Position numbers and translations under genes: made by a program
Part shown: piece after piece, positions 1 to 7,598 of the stretch
How positions within the stretch are numbered: the first letter of the stretch is position 1
How the letters are laid out: each line of letters begins with the position of its first letter
Assembly (NCBI GenBank): GCA_012839865.1
Contig: DUMO01000012.1
Span: forward strand, 1 to 41,941
DNA: 41,941 nucleotides
Reading direction: 5' to 3'
DNA from: Clostridiaceae bacterium
GTDB lineage: Bacteria; Bacillota; Clostridia; CAYPLH01; DUMO01
The notes under the pieces: model-generated
Database searches by the model: none
What the model was told of the DNA's origin: nothing
Seen by the model: only the letters and a program-made list of their open reading frames with translations

Positions 1-453
1 GCTGTATGTATGTCATAAAAATTGCTATCTTTTTCTGGTGTAGGCATGGGATTAAAGTGATCCCACTGTCTGGATCCGCTAAAGCTTAGTGCAGGTGGCA
101 CCTGAATATGAAAGCTTCCCGAATGAACCATGTGTGTCTTGCCAACCGAAACACAACTGTATCCATTATCCCTTAATATTCCCATCCACGTAGTTTCCAA
201 ATTATCCATACTGAATTTCCCGTTTCCATGGCACCCCAGCTTCCATGCGTTACGCCCGGTCAGAAACACATGCCTGGAAGGTACACATGGAAGAGATGCT
301 GTATAAAAACCCTTAAAGCTGACCGATTCATCCCTTAACTTCAACATGTTTTCATAACCTTTGCTGAACCCATGGTCAAGCATATCTGAGCGCTGCTGAT
401 CAGACATTATGAATACAACATTATACTTGCCCTTGACCACTTGAAATGACACC
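1..453 (-). CDS. Sulfatase family protein (5' part, cut by the window edge)
   Basis: Translating the reverse strand gives the N-terminal part of a type I sulfatase; the rest of the gene lies beyond position 1. The strand opens with YNVVFIMSDQQR, the usual metal-binding start of the alkaline-phosphatase-like fold. It continues to LPCVPSRHVFLTGR, which carries the C-x-P-S-R signature whose cysteine is converted to formylglycine. A cysteine here, rather than serine, fits either maturase type, and in an anaerobe the radical-SAM enzyme anSME is expected; no maturase gene is in the window. Downstream residues such as GILRDNGY and VGKTHM also fit the family. No ATG lies upstream of the motif in frame, so GTG at 453 is my best start, with a weak ribosome site. 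The substrate (carbohydrate or aryl sulfate ester) cannot be told. Two operator-like palindromes lie upstream. Confidence 0.85.
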
Positions 454-522
454 TCGCATATTCATGTAATTATTTTTATACGCCCTGTTAATAATAACTA
501 TAAAAAATGTTTTTCGAGCATG

Positions 523-536
523 CGTAACCGCTTACG
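523..536. promoter_or_regulatory. LacI-type operator candidate, copy 1
   Basis: The sequence CGTAACCGCTTACG is a near-palindrome with CGTAA/TTACG arms and a central CG-containing core, the usual layout of a LacI/GalR-family operator. It lies about 70 bases upstream of the sulfatase start and matches a second copy at 725-738 at 13 of 14 bases. No LacI-family gene is in the window. A role in controlling the sulfatase is inferred. Confidence 0.5.
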
Positions 537-724
537 TTTATTTCTTCAATTAAGAATCTTGTACAAATCACTTTTACAGTAAATCTACGGTGTATTGCGA
601 ATTTCATGAAGCATACCTTTTTGAACTTTTGCTGCTGATTTGCCTAATAAAAAAGCAGCCACTGTTGACATGATTTATCGTCTGGTCTGTTTAGTATGAA
701 TACTGCATTTAATATATAATTTTC

Positions 725-738
725 CGTTACCGCTTACG
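725..738. promoter_or_regulatory. LacI-type operator candidate, copy 2
   Basis: CGTTACCGCTTACG differs from the copy at 523-536 by one base and sits in a longer imperfect palindrome, TCCGT...ACGGA (723-740). Two near-identical sites 202 bases apart upstream of one gene could allow DNA looping. The rest of 454-1084 is AT-rich with no open frame of note. Confidence 0.45.
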
Positions 739-1084
739 GATAAATTCTAGCACTTCTCTAATCTATTGTCAATATCTCAAATTAATATAGCATTGCATTC
801 AAAGGTATTTGCAGTTGATTCATAAATTAATTAACAATAAAATAGTCGTTCTTAACATGTATAAACAAATAAAATTTAAGCACTTGCAGTAATAAAGATA
901 ATATAGGTAGTACGGGAGTTTACATTGGTGTAATAATACTTGCCATGTTTAACATCCTTAAATTTGTGAAGACTATATACATTCACCTGCCATGCAGGTT
1001 GAAGGGCACAAAACATTGAGGTATTATAAAATTATGAAAAACCTTCCCTTATATAGATGGTAAAATAACAGGCGGTGAATTATT

Positions 1085-2074
1085 TTGAGTCATTTTTTCG
1101 CAGGATTGGCAAGTTTGATTGTTGCAGTAATTTTTATACTTCTCTGTTGTACACTCTACTTCTATAGTCTGGCGATAAAACGCAATAAAAAGGATTTTTT
1201 AAGACATAGCAAGGACCTGGCTCAAACTATGGAAACTTATAAAAATAAAAACTCATTTCAAGAAGCATCGGAACAAGGCGAACAGCTCCCGCCCTTTGGC
1301 GGTAAAGAATGGATTGAAAGTATGCCCTGCGAAACCTGGAACATAGTTTCAAAGGATGGCCTGAAATTAGCAGGTTGCTTTATACCGGCGAAAAAAAGCA
1401 CAGGCAAAACCGTAATCATTGCCCATGGATATTCTTCCAAGGGAAGGGATAACGGCAGCTTTGCAAGATTTTATCATGAAAAGCTTGGTTTCAACGTGCT
1501 TATGCCGGATGCCAGGGGACATGGGGCCAGTGAGGGGAACTATATTGGTTTTGGGTGGCCGGAGCGATTGGATTATCTTCTATGGATTCAAAAAGTAATT
1601 GAGCAGGTTGGAGCTCACTCACGGATTGTGCTTCATGGCATTTCCATGGGAGGGGCTACGGTTATGATGACAAGCGGAGAGGATTTGCCAAAGCAGGTCA
1701 AGGCCATCATCGAAGATTGCGGGTACACTTCCGTATATGACGAATTGTCCTGGCAGATGAGGCGTCTGTACCACTTGCCTCCTTTCCCGCTGCTTCCTAT
1801 AACAAGCCTGTTTACAAAACTGAGGGCGGGATATGATTTTTACGAAGCCTCATCTGTTGAACAGGTAAAAAAGAGCAAAACTCCAATACTGTTTATTCAT
1901 GGGGATTCAGATACCTTTGTGCCTGCATGGATGGTCTGGGAATTATATAACGCATGCAACTCCGAAAAGGATATTTATATTGTGAAAGGCGCAGGTCATG
2001 GTGTGGCTTATGACACAGACAGGGCTTCATATGAAAAAAAGGTGGCTGAATTTATCGGGCGTTACATAGACTAG
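1085..2074 (+). CDS. Membrane-anchored alpha/beta hydrolase
   Basis: This is a 329-residue serine hydrolase of the alpha/beta fold, resembling the YqkD/BAAT-like group. Residues 6-28 form one hydrophobic segment followed by lysines and arginines, so the enzyme is probably anchored with its catalytic part on one membrane face. The oxyanion region is HGYSS near 114 and the nucleophile elbow is GISMGG with Ser187. The acid is probably Asp276 in HGDSDTFVP and the base His305 in GAGHG. The start is TTG, chosen because AGGCGGTG lies 8 bases ahead and no better start exists. The gene stands alone and converges with the fusion gene at 2286. The substrate is unknown; an esterase, thioesterase or peptidase activity is possible. 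Confidence 0.85.
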   Translation: MSHFFAGLASLIVAVIFILLCCTLYFYSLAIKRNKKDFLRHSKDLAQTMETYKNKNSFQEASEQGEQLPPFGGKEWIESMPCETWNIVSKDGLKLAGCFIPAKKSTGKTVIIAHGYSSKGRDNGSFARFYHEKLGFNVLMPDARGHGASEGNYIGFGWPERLDYLLWIQKVIEQVGAHSRIVLHGISMGGATVMMTSGEDLPKQVKAIIEDCGYTSVYDELSWQMRRLYHLPPFPLLPITSLFTKLRAGYDFYEASSVEQVKKSKTPILFIHGDSDTFVPAWMVWELYNACNSEKDIYIVKGAGHGVAYDTDRASYEKKVAEFIGRYID

Positions 2075-2080
2075 GTCTAT

Positions 2081-2182
2081 TGCCCGGAAAACATGATTCA
2101 CGTTTTTCCCGCAGCATTCTTGCTTTGCACATGTCCACCGAATATCAGAATGCCCGGAAAACCTGAATACGTACTTTCCGCC
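2081..2182. repeat. Pair of ~32-base direct repeats with hairpin potential
   Basis: TGCCCGGAAAAC occurs at 2081 and again at 2151, and similarity continues for about 32 bases in each copy. Each copy can fold by pairing CGGAAA with TTTCCG. They lie between the convergent hydrolase and fusion genes, so they may end transcription, although no clean T-run follows. Confidence 0.4.
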
Positions 2183-2285
2183 ACCTTGTCAATATCTTAT
2201 TTTTAAACTCCTGCCTGCCGGGAAGGTTTCAGAGAATTGAAAACCATAACTATATTGCCCAAAAATCGTGCTGACTCACCGTTCC

Positions 2286-4817
2286 CTATGCCGTTGCGAT
2301 TTGGCTTGCTTCATACAAATTCAGTTTTTCAATAGCCTGCTCCCTTATCTTGTATTTCAGGACCTTTCCTGCGGCATTCATCGGAAATTCCGTAACAAAT
2401 TCAATATAGCGGGGGGTTTTGTGCTTTGCCATGTGCAAACGGATGTATTCCCTAAGCTCGTCGGGAGTCATCTCTTCCCCGTCCTTTAGTATCACACACG
2501 CCAAAATCTCCTCTCCATACTGTTTGTCAGGAACCCCTACAACCTGGACATCTCTAACCTTTGGATGAGTATAGATGAAATCCTCTATTTCTTTTGGATA
2601 GATATTTTCGCCACCCCTGATAATCATATCCTTGATGCGTCCGGTTATCTTGAAGCAACCGTTCTCATCCCGCCTTGCCAGGTCCCCTGTATGCAGCCAG
2701 CCATCTTCATCAATTACGGCGGCAGTTGCCTCAGGCATCTTATAGTAGCCTTTCATAATGTTGTATCCTCTTGCAACAAACTCACCGTCAACATTATCCG
2801 GCAAGTCTTCTCCAGTTACAGGATGTACTATTTTGCACTCGACACCGGTCAGAGCACGGCCTACGGTATTGACACGAATATCAATGGAATCATCCACCCT
2901 GCTCATTGTGCACCCGGGCGAAGCCTCCGTCTGGCCAAAGACTATGGTTATCTCCTTCATATTCATTTTGCCGACAACATCCTGCATGACTTTCACAGGA
3001 CAGGGGCTTCCTGCCATAATGCCTGTTCTCATATGGGAGAAGTCGGTCTTCGCAAAGTCCTCATGTTCCATCATTGCAATAAACATTGTCGGAACCCCGT
3101 TTACACAGGTTATCTTTTCCCTGCTGATGCATTCGAGGGAAATCTTCGGGGAGAAGTACGGAATCGGGCACATGGTTGCGCCATGGGTCATACAGGCGGT
3201 CATGGAAAGCACCATTCCGAAGCAGTGAAACATGGGAACCTGAATAAGCATACGGTCTGCAGTTGACAAATCCATGTTGTCTCCAATGGTTTTGCCATTG
3301 TTTACCACATTGTAATGAGTAAGCATTACACCCTTGGGGAAACCTGTTGTTCCCGAGGTGTATTGCATGTTGCAGACATCATGCTTGTTGATGGAATAAG
3401 CGCGGCGGTATACCTCTTCAATCGGGACCCTACTTGCCAGTTCCAAGGCATCATCCCAGGTCAGGCAGCCTTTTTGTCTGGAGTCAATCGTAATTATATT
3501 CCTGAGAAACGGCAGGCGCTTAATATGCAATGGTTTTCCCGCCTCTGCAGTTTCCAGTTCAGGGCAAAGCTCTTTGATAATTGAAACGTAATTTGAATCC
3601 TTGTACCCGTCTATCATAACAAGTGTATGGGTATCCGACTGGCGCAGCAGGTATTCAGCTTCATAAATCTTGTAAGCGGTGTTCACAGTGACTAAAACGG
3701 CTCCAATCTTTGTGGCGGCCCAAAATGTAATAAACCACTGGGGCACGTTTGTAGCCCAAATTGCTACGTGGTCACCGGGTTTTACACCCAGGGCGATCAA
3801 AGCTCTGGCGAACGTATCCACATCCTCCCGGAACTCCGTGTAAGTTCTTGTATAATCTGTGGTTATATATTTAAATGCATACTGGTCGGGAAATTCCTCA
3901 ACAACACGGTCAAGGACCTGGGGAAAAGTCAAATCAATTAATATATCCTTCTCCCAGATGTATTTTCCGGTGTTTGATTTATTGCTGTAAAGCCGGCTCT
4001 TTAAAGAATCCTTTTTTATATACCGGCTCATATAATTTGCAAAATTAGGGAACACAACTCCGGCATCATCAAGGTCAGCCGCCCAGCGTTTTACCCATTC
4101 AAGTGAAATGTAGCCTTCGTAATTAATTGAGCGAAGTGCCATTATCATATCATCAATTGGCAAGTCGCCTTCCCCCACCATGCGATAACGTACTTTCCCA
4201 TTCTCCATTATAGAGTCCTTTAAATGAACATACTTGATATATGCGCCCAGGTTTTGTACTGTCTTGCCTGGTCTCTCACCTGCAAACCTGTAGGTATGAT
4301 GCATGTCCCAGAGAGCTGCCACCGAATCGCTTGCAGCCTGTTCAAGCAGTTTGCAGAGCCTGGTTGTATCAGAATAAACCCCGTTGGTCTCCACCAGCAG
4401 GGTGACACCTTTCTCCTCAGCCAATGGAATCAAATCTCTTAAAGCTGACAAAACAACTTCGTCATCAACTTCTCCTTCGGGATGAGGATTGAGGTCAGCC
4501 AATATTCGGATATATGGAGTTCCAAGTTTTGAAGCCAACATTATGTATTGTTCTATTTCCTGGCGGTTTTTTTGTGCGTCTTCAGGGAATTTCAGACAGC
4601 AGCCCGATGAAAGGCAGGGGATTTCCAGACGCAATGATGATAGCTTCTTCATAGTCTGAGGAAGCTGGGATTCTGTAAAAGGCTTCGCCTTAACTGCAAA
4701 AATTTGGTCGCCAAGTCCTCTTATTTCAATACCATGGAACCCAAGGTCCTTTGCCATGGTATAAATATCAACCCAGCTAAAATTCGGACAACCAAGAGTT
4801 GAAAATGCAAGTTTCAT
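2286..4817 (-). CDS. Sugar-phosphate isomerase/epimerase-like domain fused to AMP-forming acyl-CoA synthetase
   Basis: This 843-residue protein joins two complete enzymes. Residues 1-265 are a xylose-isomerase-like TIM barrel of the AP-endonuclease-2 superfamily, with metal-ligand-type residues Glu143 (LLVETNG), Asp171/His173-His174 (WDMHHTYR), His198 (YVHLKDS) and Glu240 (ISLEW). Residues 290-843 are an acyl-CoA synthetase of the FadD/CaiC type. It has the P-loop YTSGTTGFPKGVMLTH (486-501), the A5 motif FGQTE (627-631), the A7 region WLHTGDL...GRIKD (707-730) and the catalytic lysine of A10 at Lys818 (AAGKVLKYK). It would activate a carboxylic acid to its CoA thioester through an acyl-adenylate. 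The substrate and the reaction of the barrel are unknown. The ATG start has GGAGG eight bases upstream. A T-box leader lies ahead of it. Both domains look intact and no frameshift separates them. Confidence 0.9.
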   Translation of the reverse strand: MKLAFSTLGCPNFSWVDIYTMAKDLGFHGIEIRGLGDQIFAVKAKPFTESQLPQTMKKLSSLRLEIPCLSSGCCLKFPEDAQKNRQEIEQYIMLASKLGTPYIRILADLNPHPEGEVDDEVVLSALRDLIPLAEEKGVTLLVETNGVYSDTTRLCKLLEQAASDSVAALWDMHHTYRFAGERPGKTVQNLGAYIKYVHLKDSIMENGKVRYRMVGEGDLPIDDMIMALRSINYEGYISLEWVKRWAADLDDAGVVFPNFANYMSRYIKKDSLKSRLYSNKSNTGKYIWEKDILIDLTFPQVLDRVVEEFPDQYAFKYITTDYTRTYTEFREDVDTFARALIALGVKPGDHVAIWATNVPQWFITFWAATKIGAVLVTVNTAYKIYEAEYLLRQSDTHTLVMIDGYKDSNYVSIIKELCPELETAEAGKPLHIKRLPFLRNIITIDSRQKGCLTWDDALELASRVPIEEVYRRAYSINKHDVCNMQYTSGTTGFPKGVMLTHYNVVNNGKTIGDNMDLSTADRMLIQVPMFHCFGMVLSMTACMTHGATMCPIPYFSPKISLECISREKITCVNGVPTMFIAMMEHEDFAKTDFSHMRTGIMAGSPCPVKVMQDVVGKMNMKEITIVFGQTEASPGCTMSRVDDSIDIRVNTVGRALTGVECKIVHPVTGEDLPDNVDGEFVARGYNIMKGYYKMPEATAAVIDEDGWLHTGDLARRDENGCFKITGRIKDMIIRGGENIYPKEIEDFIYTHPKVRDVQVVGVPDKQYGEEILACVILKDGEEMTPDELREYIRLHMAKHKTPRYIEFVTEFPMNAAGKVLKYKIREQAIEKLNLYEASQIATA

Positions 4818-4850
4818 TCAAAATTCCTCCTATATTTTTTTACAGTGAAC

Positions 4851-4905
4851 CAGGGGACGGTTCTTCCGGTCCCCGATACCGAAAGGGGCAATTCTCCCCA
4901 GACGT
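4851..4905. repeat. REP-like palindromic repeat (RAYT-associated family)
   Basis: CAGGGGACGGTTC at 4851 begins a copy of the repeat family that flanks the transposase at 39384. A pairing partner GGTCCCC follows at 4868. It lies in the transcribed leader between the T-box terminator and the fusion gene. Confidence 0.65.
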
Positions 4906-4938
4906 CCAACCTTAATGCAGTCACATTCCCCAAGCATT

Positions 4939-5231
4939 AAAAAAGCTTTCGTCTCCATAATTTTCACACAGAGACGAAAGCCAGGCTTCCGTGGTACCAC
5001 TCTTATTGGTATGTAATATACCCACTTTACAGCATCAACTAAAACTAATGCCCTCTTTTATAACGGTCAGACAACCGGTTAAGCCTACTTGCTTACTCTA
5101 TAAGCAAAAGCTTTCAGCCAACTGCTCAAGGGTGAGTTCGTATCGCCATGTGCGCTGTTTCACAGCAACCAACAGCTCTCTTTAGCAACAAAAAGCAATA
5201 CTTTTTCCCTGTCACTGCATTTTTACATTTT
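4939..5231 (-). promoter_or_regulatory. T-box leader, probable leucine (CUC) specifier
   Basis: Read on the reverse strand this is a tRNA-sensing T-box leader. The conserved antiterminator motif AGAGTGGTACCACG is at 5003-4990. It is followed by the terminator hairpin GCTTTCGTCTC / GAGACGAAAGC and a run of six T (4981-4939). Upstream are Stem I elements: an AGAGAG bulge region near 5180, a distal loop GGTTGCTGTGAAA, and GAACTCACCC near 5139-5130. By analogy with known leaders, where GAA precedes the specifier and ACC follows it, the specifier is CUC (5136-5134), meaning leucine. Uncharged leucine tRNA should allow read-through into the fusion gene 120 bases downstream. The T-box is clear; the leucine assignment is less certain, since one-base register shifts would give ACU (Thr) or UCA (Ser). 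Confidence 0.9.
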
Positions 5232-5238
5232 TTCAGAT

Positions 5239-5267
5239 ATGCTACCAGATTAATGGCCGCTTGTCAA
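5239..5267 (-). promoter_or_regulatory. Sigma-A type promoter for the T-box transcript
   Basis: On the reverse strand TTGACA (5267-5262) is followed after 17 bases by TAGCAT (5244-5239), a moderate -10 match. Transcription would start near 5231, just ahead of the first Stem I elements, giving a leader of about 290 bases. Confidence 0.55.
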
Positions 5268-5407
5268 TCAGGTAATTTTGAATATTAACCTGTAAAATAC
5301 TGGGTAGTTGAAATGAATGAAATGTATGTCTATTTGCAGCTGTACAGCAACACTGAATATTTACACCACTTTCAGGAATAATATCTTTGAATGCAATATG
5401 ATTGTTT

Positions 5408-5488
5408 CTAGCGCATCGCGTTAAAATGAAAGCTGCTTAATGCAGATGAACGCTGTGAGGAATAAATACCTTTAGCACATTGTGTTAA
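5408..5488. promoter_or_regulatory. Two operator-like palindromes ahead of the glutamate-synthase-like gene
   Basis: CTAGCGCATCGCGTTAA (5408-5424) and TTAGCACATTGTGTTAA (5472-5488) are related imperfect palindromes, 64 bases apart. Both are followed by AATGAAAG. The second ends 17 bases before the ATG at 5506, so a bound protein would block the promoter or ribosome site. The regulator is not identifiable. The rest of 5281-5505 shows no gene. Confidence 0.5.
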
Positions 5489-5505
5489 AATGAAAGGGTG
5501 ATAAT

Positions 5506-6816
5506 ATGTCTTTAATGCAATATCTATACAGCCGTTTGGCAGATCAGATGCTTGTCAAACTGGCTGATATGAAAATGGTTAAAATGCCGACAGCTGTTGA
5601 TAACTATTCATTTATCAAGTTTATGGGAATAGCTGAAAGAGCAAAAAATGGAAAACCTTTAAGTGAACCTCTTGGCTCAACCCTGGATTTTAAAGACTTC
5701 CAGGATCTTATGTTCCTTCCCGGCCTCTTCCCCCTTCCTGACGGCACACCGCTTAATAAAAAAGTGACAATTGGCCGGAATGCGGCAAAACCAATGGAAC
5801 TTCCTGTGCCCTTTATGATTTCGGCCATGGCTTACGGAGCATCAATAAGCAAGAAAGTTAAATTGGCTCTGGCAAAAGCATCTTCTGCCGTAGGCACAGC
5901 CACCAACTCGGGAGAAAGCGGTTTTTTGGCAGAAGAAAGAGAAATTGCAAAGCTTTATGTGGTCCAATACAACCGTGCCGGTTGGGGTAATGATCCCGCA
6001 CAGTTGAAACAGGCTGATATGATAGAAATTAAAATGGGACAGGGAGCAAGTGCAGGAGACGGTTTTTTAATCAAGCACGAGCGTATAGGAGACGAGTTAA
6101 GAAAACATCTGAAGCTGAAAGAAGGACAGGATGCAGTTATGCCTGCCCGTTTTCCGGATATAAACAATGAAGAGGACCTAAAGAAAAAGGTGGATGAACT
6201 CCGGGAATTGACCGGAGGTGTACCGATTGCAGTAAAGATAGCTGCAGGAAACATCGAAGCCGACCTGGATAAATTAATTTATGCAGGAGTCGATGCCATT
6301 GTATTGGACGGCGCCCAGGGAGAAACCGCCGGAAGTCCGGAAATCCTCATCAATAATTTTGGCATCCCTTCTTTATATGCCCTTGTAAGAGCAGCAACGC
6401 ATCTTACAAACAAAGGTGTCAAGGATAAAATTTCTCTTATAATGACAGGTGGTTTCAGGGATTCCGCCGATGTGCTTAAAGCCATCGCCCTGGGAGCAGA
6501 TGCCATCTATATTGGTTACCCGGTAGCCCTGGCAGCCGCTTATTCACAGCTTAACAGGCTTCCGGCCGGTTCAAGCCCTACAGATTTATATTTGTATGAC
6601 GGCAAGCATACAGATCTGTTCGATGTAAAGGAAGGCGCCGATTGTGCGGGCAATTTCCTGAAAGCCTTGTCGGAGGAAATGGATATAGCTTTGCGCTGTC
6701 TGGGTAAAGACTCCATTCACATGCTTACAAAAAATGATCTGGTGTCATTGACCCGGGAGATGTCACAAATAACCGGGGTTAAATTGGCTTACCCCATTCA
6801 GCCGATAAGCAATTAA
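5506..6816 (+). CDS. FMN-binding glutamate synthase family protein
   Basis: The 436-residue product is the stand-alone FMN-binding barrel of glutamate synthase (Glu_synthase family), without the glutaminase and C-terminal GXGXG domains of full GltB. Typical segments are ISAMAYGASIS and TATNSGESG near 105-140, YNRAGWGNDPAQLKQADMIE near 155, MGQGASAGDG near 178, DGAQGETAGSP near 270 and MTGGFRDSADVLKAIALGAD near 315. It probably carries out an FMN-dependent oxidoreduction related to amination of 2-oxoglutarate, but stand-alone members have few assigned substrates. AAAGGGTG precedes the ATG. The gene is single, with two palindromes upstream. The cysteine cluster expected of full-length enzymes is not seen, so the electron route is uncertain. 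Confidence 0.88.
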   Translation: MSLMQYLYSRLADQMLVKLADMKMVKMPTAVDNYSFIKFMGIAERAKNGKPLSEPLGSTLDFKDFQDLMFLPGLFPLPDGTPLNKKVTIGRNAAKPMELPVPFMISAMAYGASISKKVKLALAKASSAVGTATNSGESGFLAEEREIAKLYVVQYNRAGWGNDPAQLKQADMIEIKMGQGASAGDGFLIKHERIGDELRKHLKLKEGQDAVMPARFPDINNEEDLKKKVDELRELTGGVPIAVKIAAGNIEADLDKLIYAGVDAIVLDGAQGETAGSPEILINNFGIPSLYALVRAATHLTNKGVKDKISLIMTGGFRDSADVLKAIALGADAIYIGYPVALAAAYSQLNRLPAGSSPTDLYLYDGKHTDLFDVKEGADCAGNFLKALSEEMDIALRCLGKDSIHMLTKNDLVSLTREMSQITGVKLAYPIQPISN

Positions 6817-7002
6817 AAATTTAAAGCTCAAGGTGGGACCTCTGTCACCCCTCAAATTTCAGGCTGATTAAAAAATTAAGGCTTGTTATTGTTCAGCATG
6901 GGAAAATAATTTGCAGCCAAAAATTACGATTGGCAGTTAAAAGGGTCAATCCTGAACAAAGCAGATTAATGTAAAACAATAATGTTATATTGGGAGGATA
7001 CT

Positions 7003-7170
7003 ATGGCGCAAAACAATTACAAGGAAAAATTTATTGGAATGCCAATTGAAAAACATGACACCGCAGCATGGGCAAATGTTGCAAAAATGAAGCCGGTTTC
7101 AAAGGTAAATATTCCCGATGAAATACAAGTCATGGATGCAAAGGAATATGTAGATTCCAACCAGAAGTAG
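7003..7170 (+). CDS. CDIF630_02480-family (DUF3787) spore surface protein
   Basis: A 55-residue protein starting at ATG 7003, seven bases after GGGAGG. The in-frame ATG at 6982 lies upstream of this ribosome site and is not used here. HDTAAWANVAKMKPVSKV, IPDEIQV and DAKEYVDSNQK match my memory of the small clostridial family DUF3787, described as spore-surface proteins. There is no signal peptide or membrane segment. The gene is monocistronic and followed by a repeat array. The function is unknown; the family assignment marks the organism as a spore former. No sporulation-type promoter could be recognised with confidence. Confidence 0.75.
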   Translation: MAQNNYKEKFIGMPIEKHDTAAWANVAKMKPVSKVNIPDEIQVMDAKEYVDSNQK

Positions 7171-7263
7171 ATTGCAACACTTTTGGCTTTTTTCATGAAA
7201 AGCAGTGTCTAACGACACTTTTCGGGTATATCTATGCCTGATATTTGGTTTCATGCATAAGAA

Positions 7264-7440
7264 GGGGTCCGATGCCCTGATTTCTATAACAAAAGGGGCA
7301 CGATGCCCCAATTTGATTTTATAAACATAATTCGCAACACCTCAAAACATTAGCAAAAGGAGCACAGTGCCCCAATTTAATCATTAGAAAGGTACAACAC
7401 ACAGCGTCCCAATACATTAACAAAAGGAGCACAATGCTCC
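7264..7440. repeat. Degenerate tandem hairpin array, period about 32 bases
   Basis: Related short palindromes appear at 7264 (GGGGTCCGATGCCC), 7295-7309 (GGGGCACGATGCCCC), 7359-7373 (GGAGCACAGTGCCCC) and 7426-7440 (GGAGCACAATGCTCC). The last three are preceded by CAAAA and followed by CAAT. Spacings of 31, 64 and 67 bases fit a 32-base unit with two decayed copies near 7327 and 7391. The array lies between the spore protein and the terminator before nifJ. Confidence 0.7.
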
Positions 7441-7461
7441 AATATTCTTGCATAAATCAAC

Positions 7462-7486
7462 GGGGGTGCCTTTCAGGCAATCCCCC
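7462..7486. terminator. Strong hairpin between convergent genes
   Basis: GGGGGTGCCTTTCAGGCAATCCCCC (arms GGGGG/CCCCC and GCCT/AGGC) forms a stable stem between the small spore protein and the 3' end of nifJ. The flanks are AT-rich but lack a long T-run, so this is a probable rather than certain two-way terminator. Confidence 0.55.
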
Positions 7487-7598
7487 AATAATAAAATTAT
7501 TCCTGTAAATCAATTAGCTGGCCAATTGGAATATGACAGTATAACTATGTTGGCTGCAGGGCAATCAAGGACTTTTCACAACCTTGTCACAGGAGTTT

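Noticed and set aside
2565-3266. Long plus-strand frame inside the fusion gene
   Set aside because: It is a shadow of the minus-strand gene, with no ribosome site or recognisable family.
7264-7440. CRISPR array
   Set aside because: The repeated unit is itself a varying hairpin, spacers are not unique sequences of constant length, and no cas gene is near.
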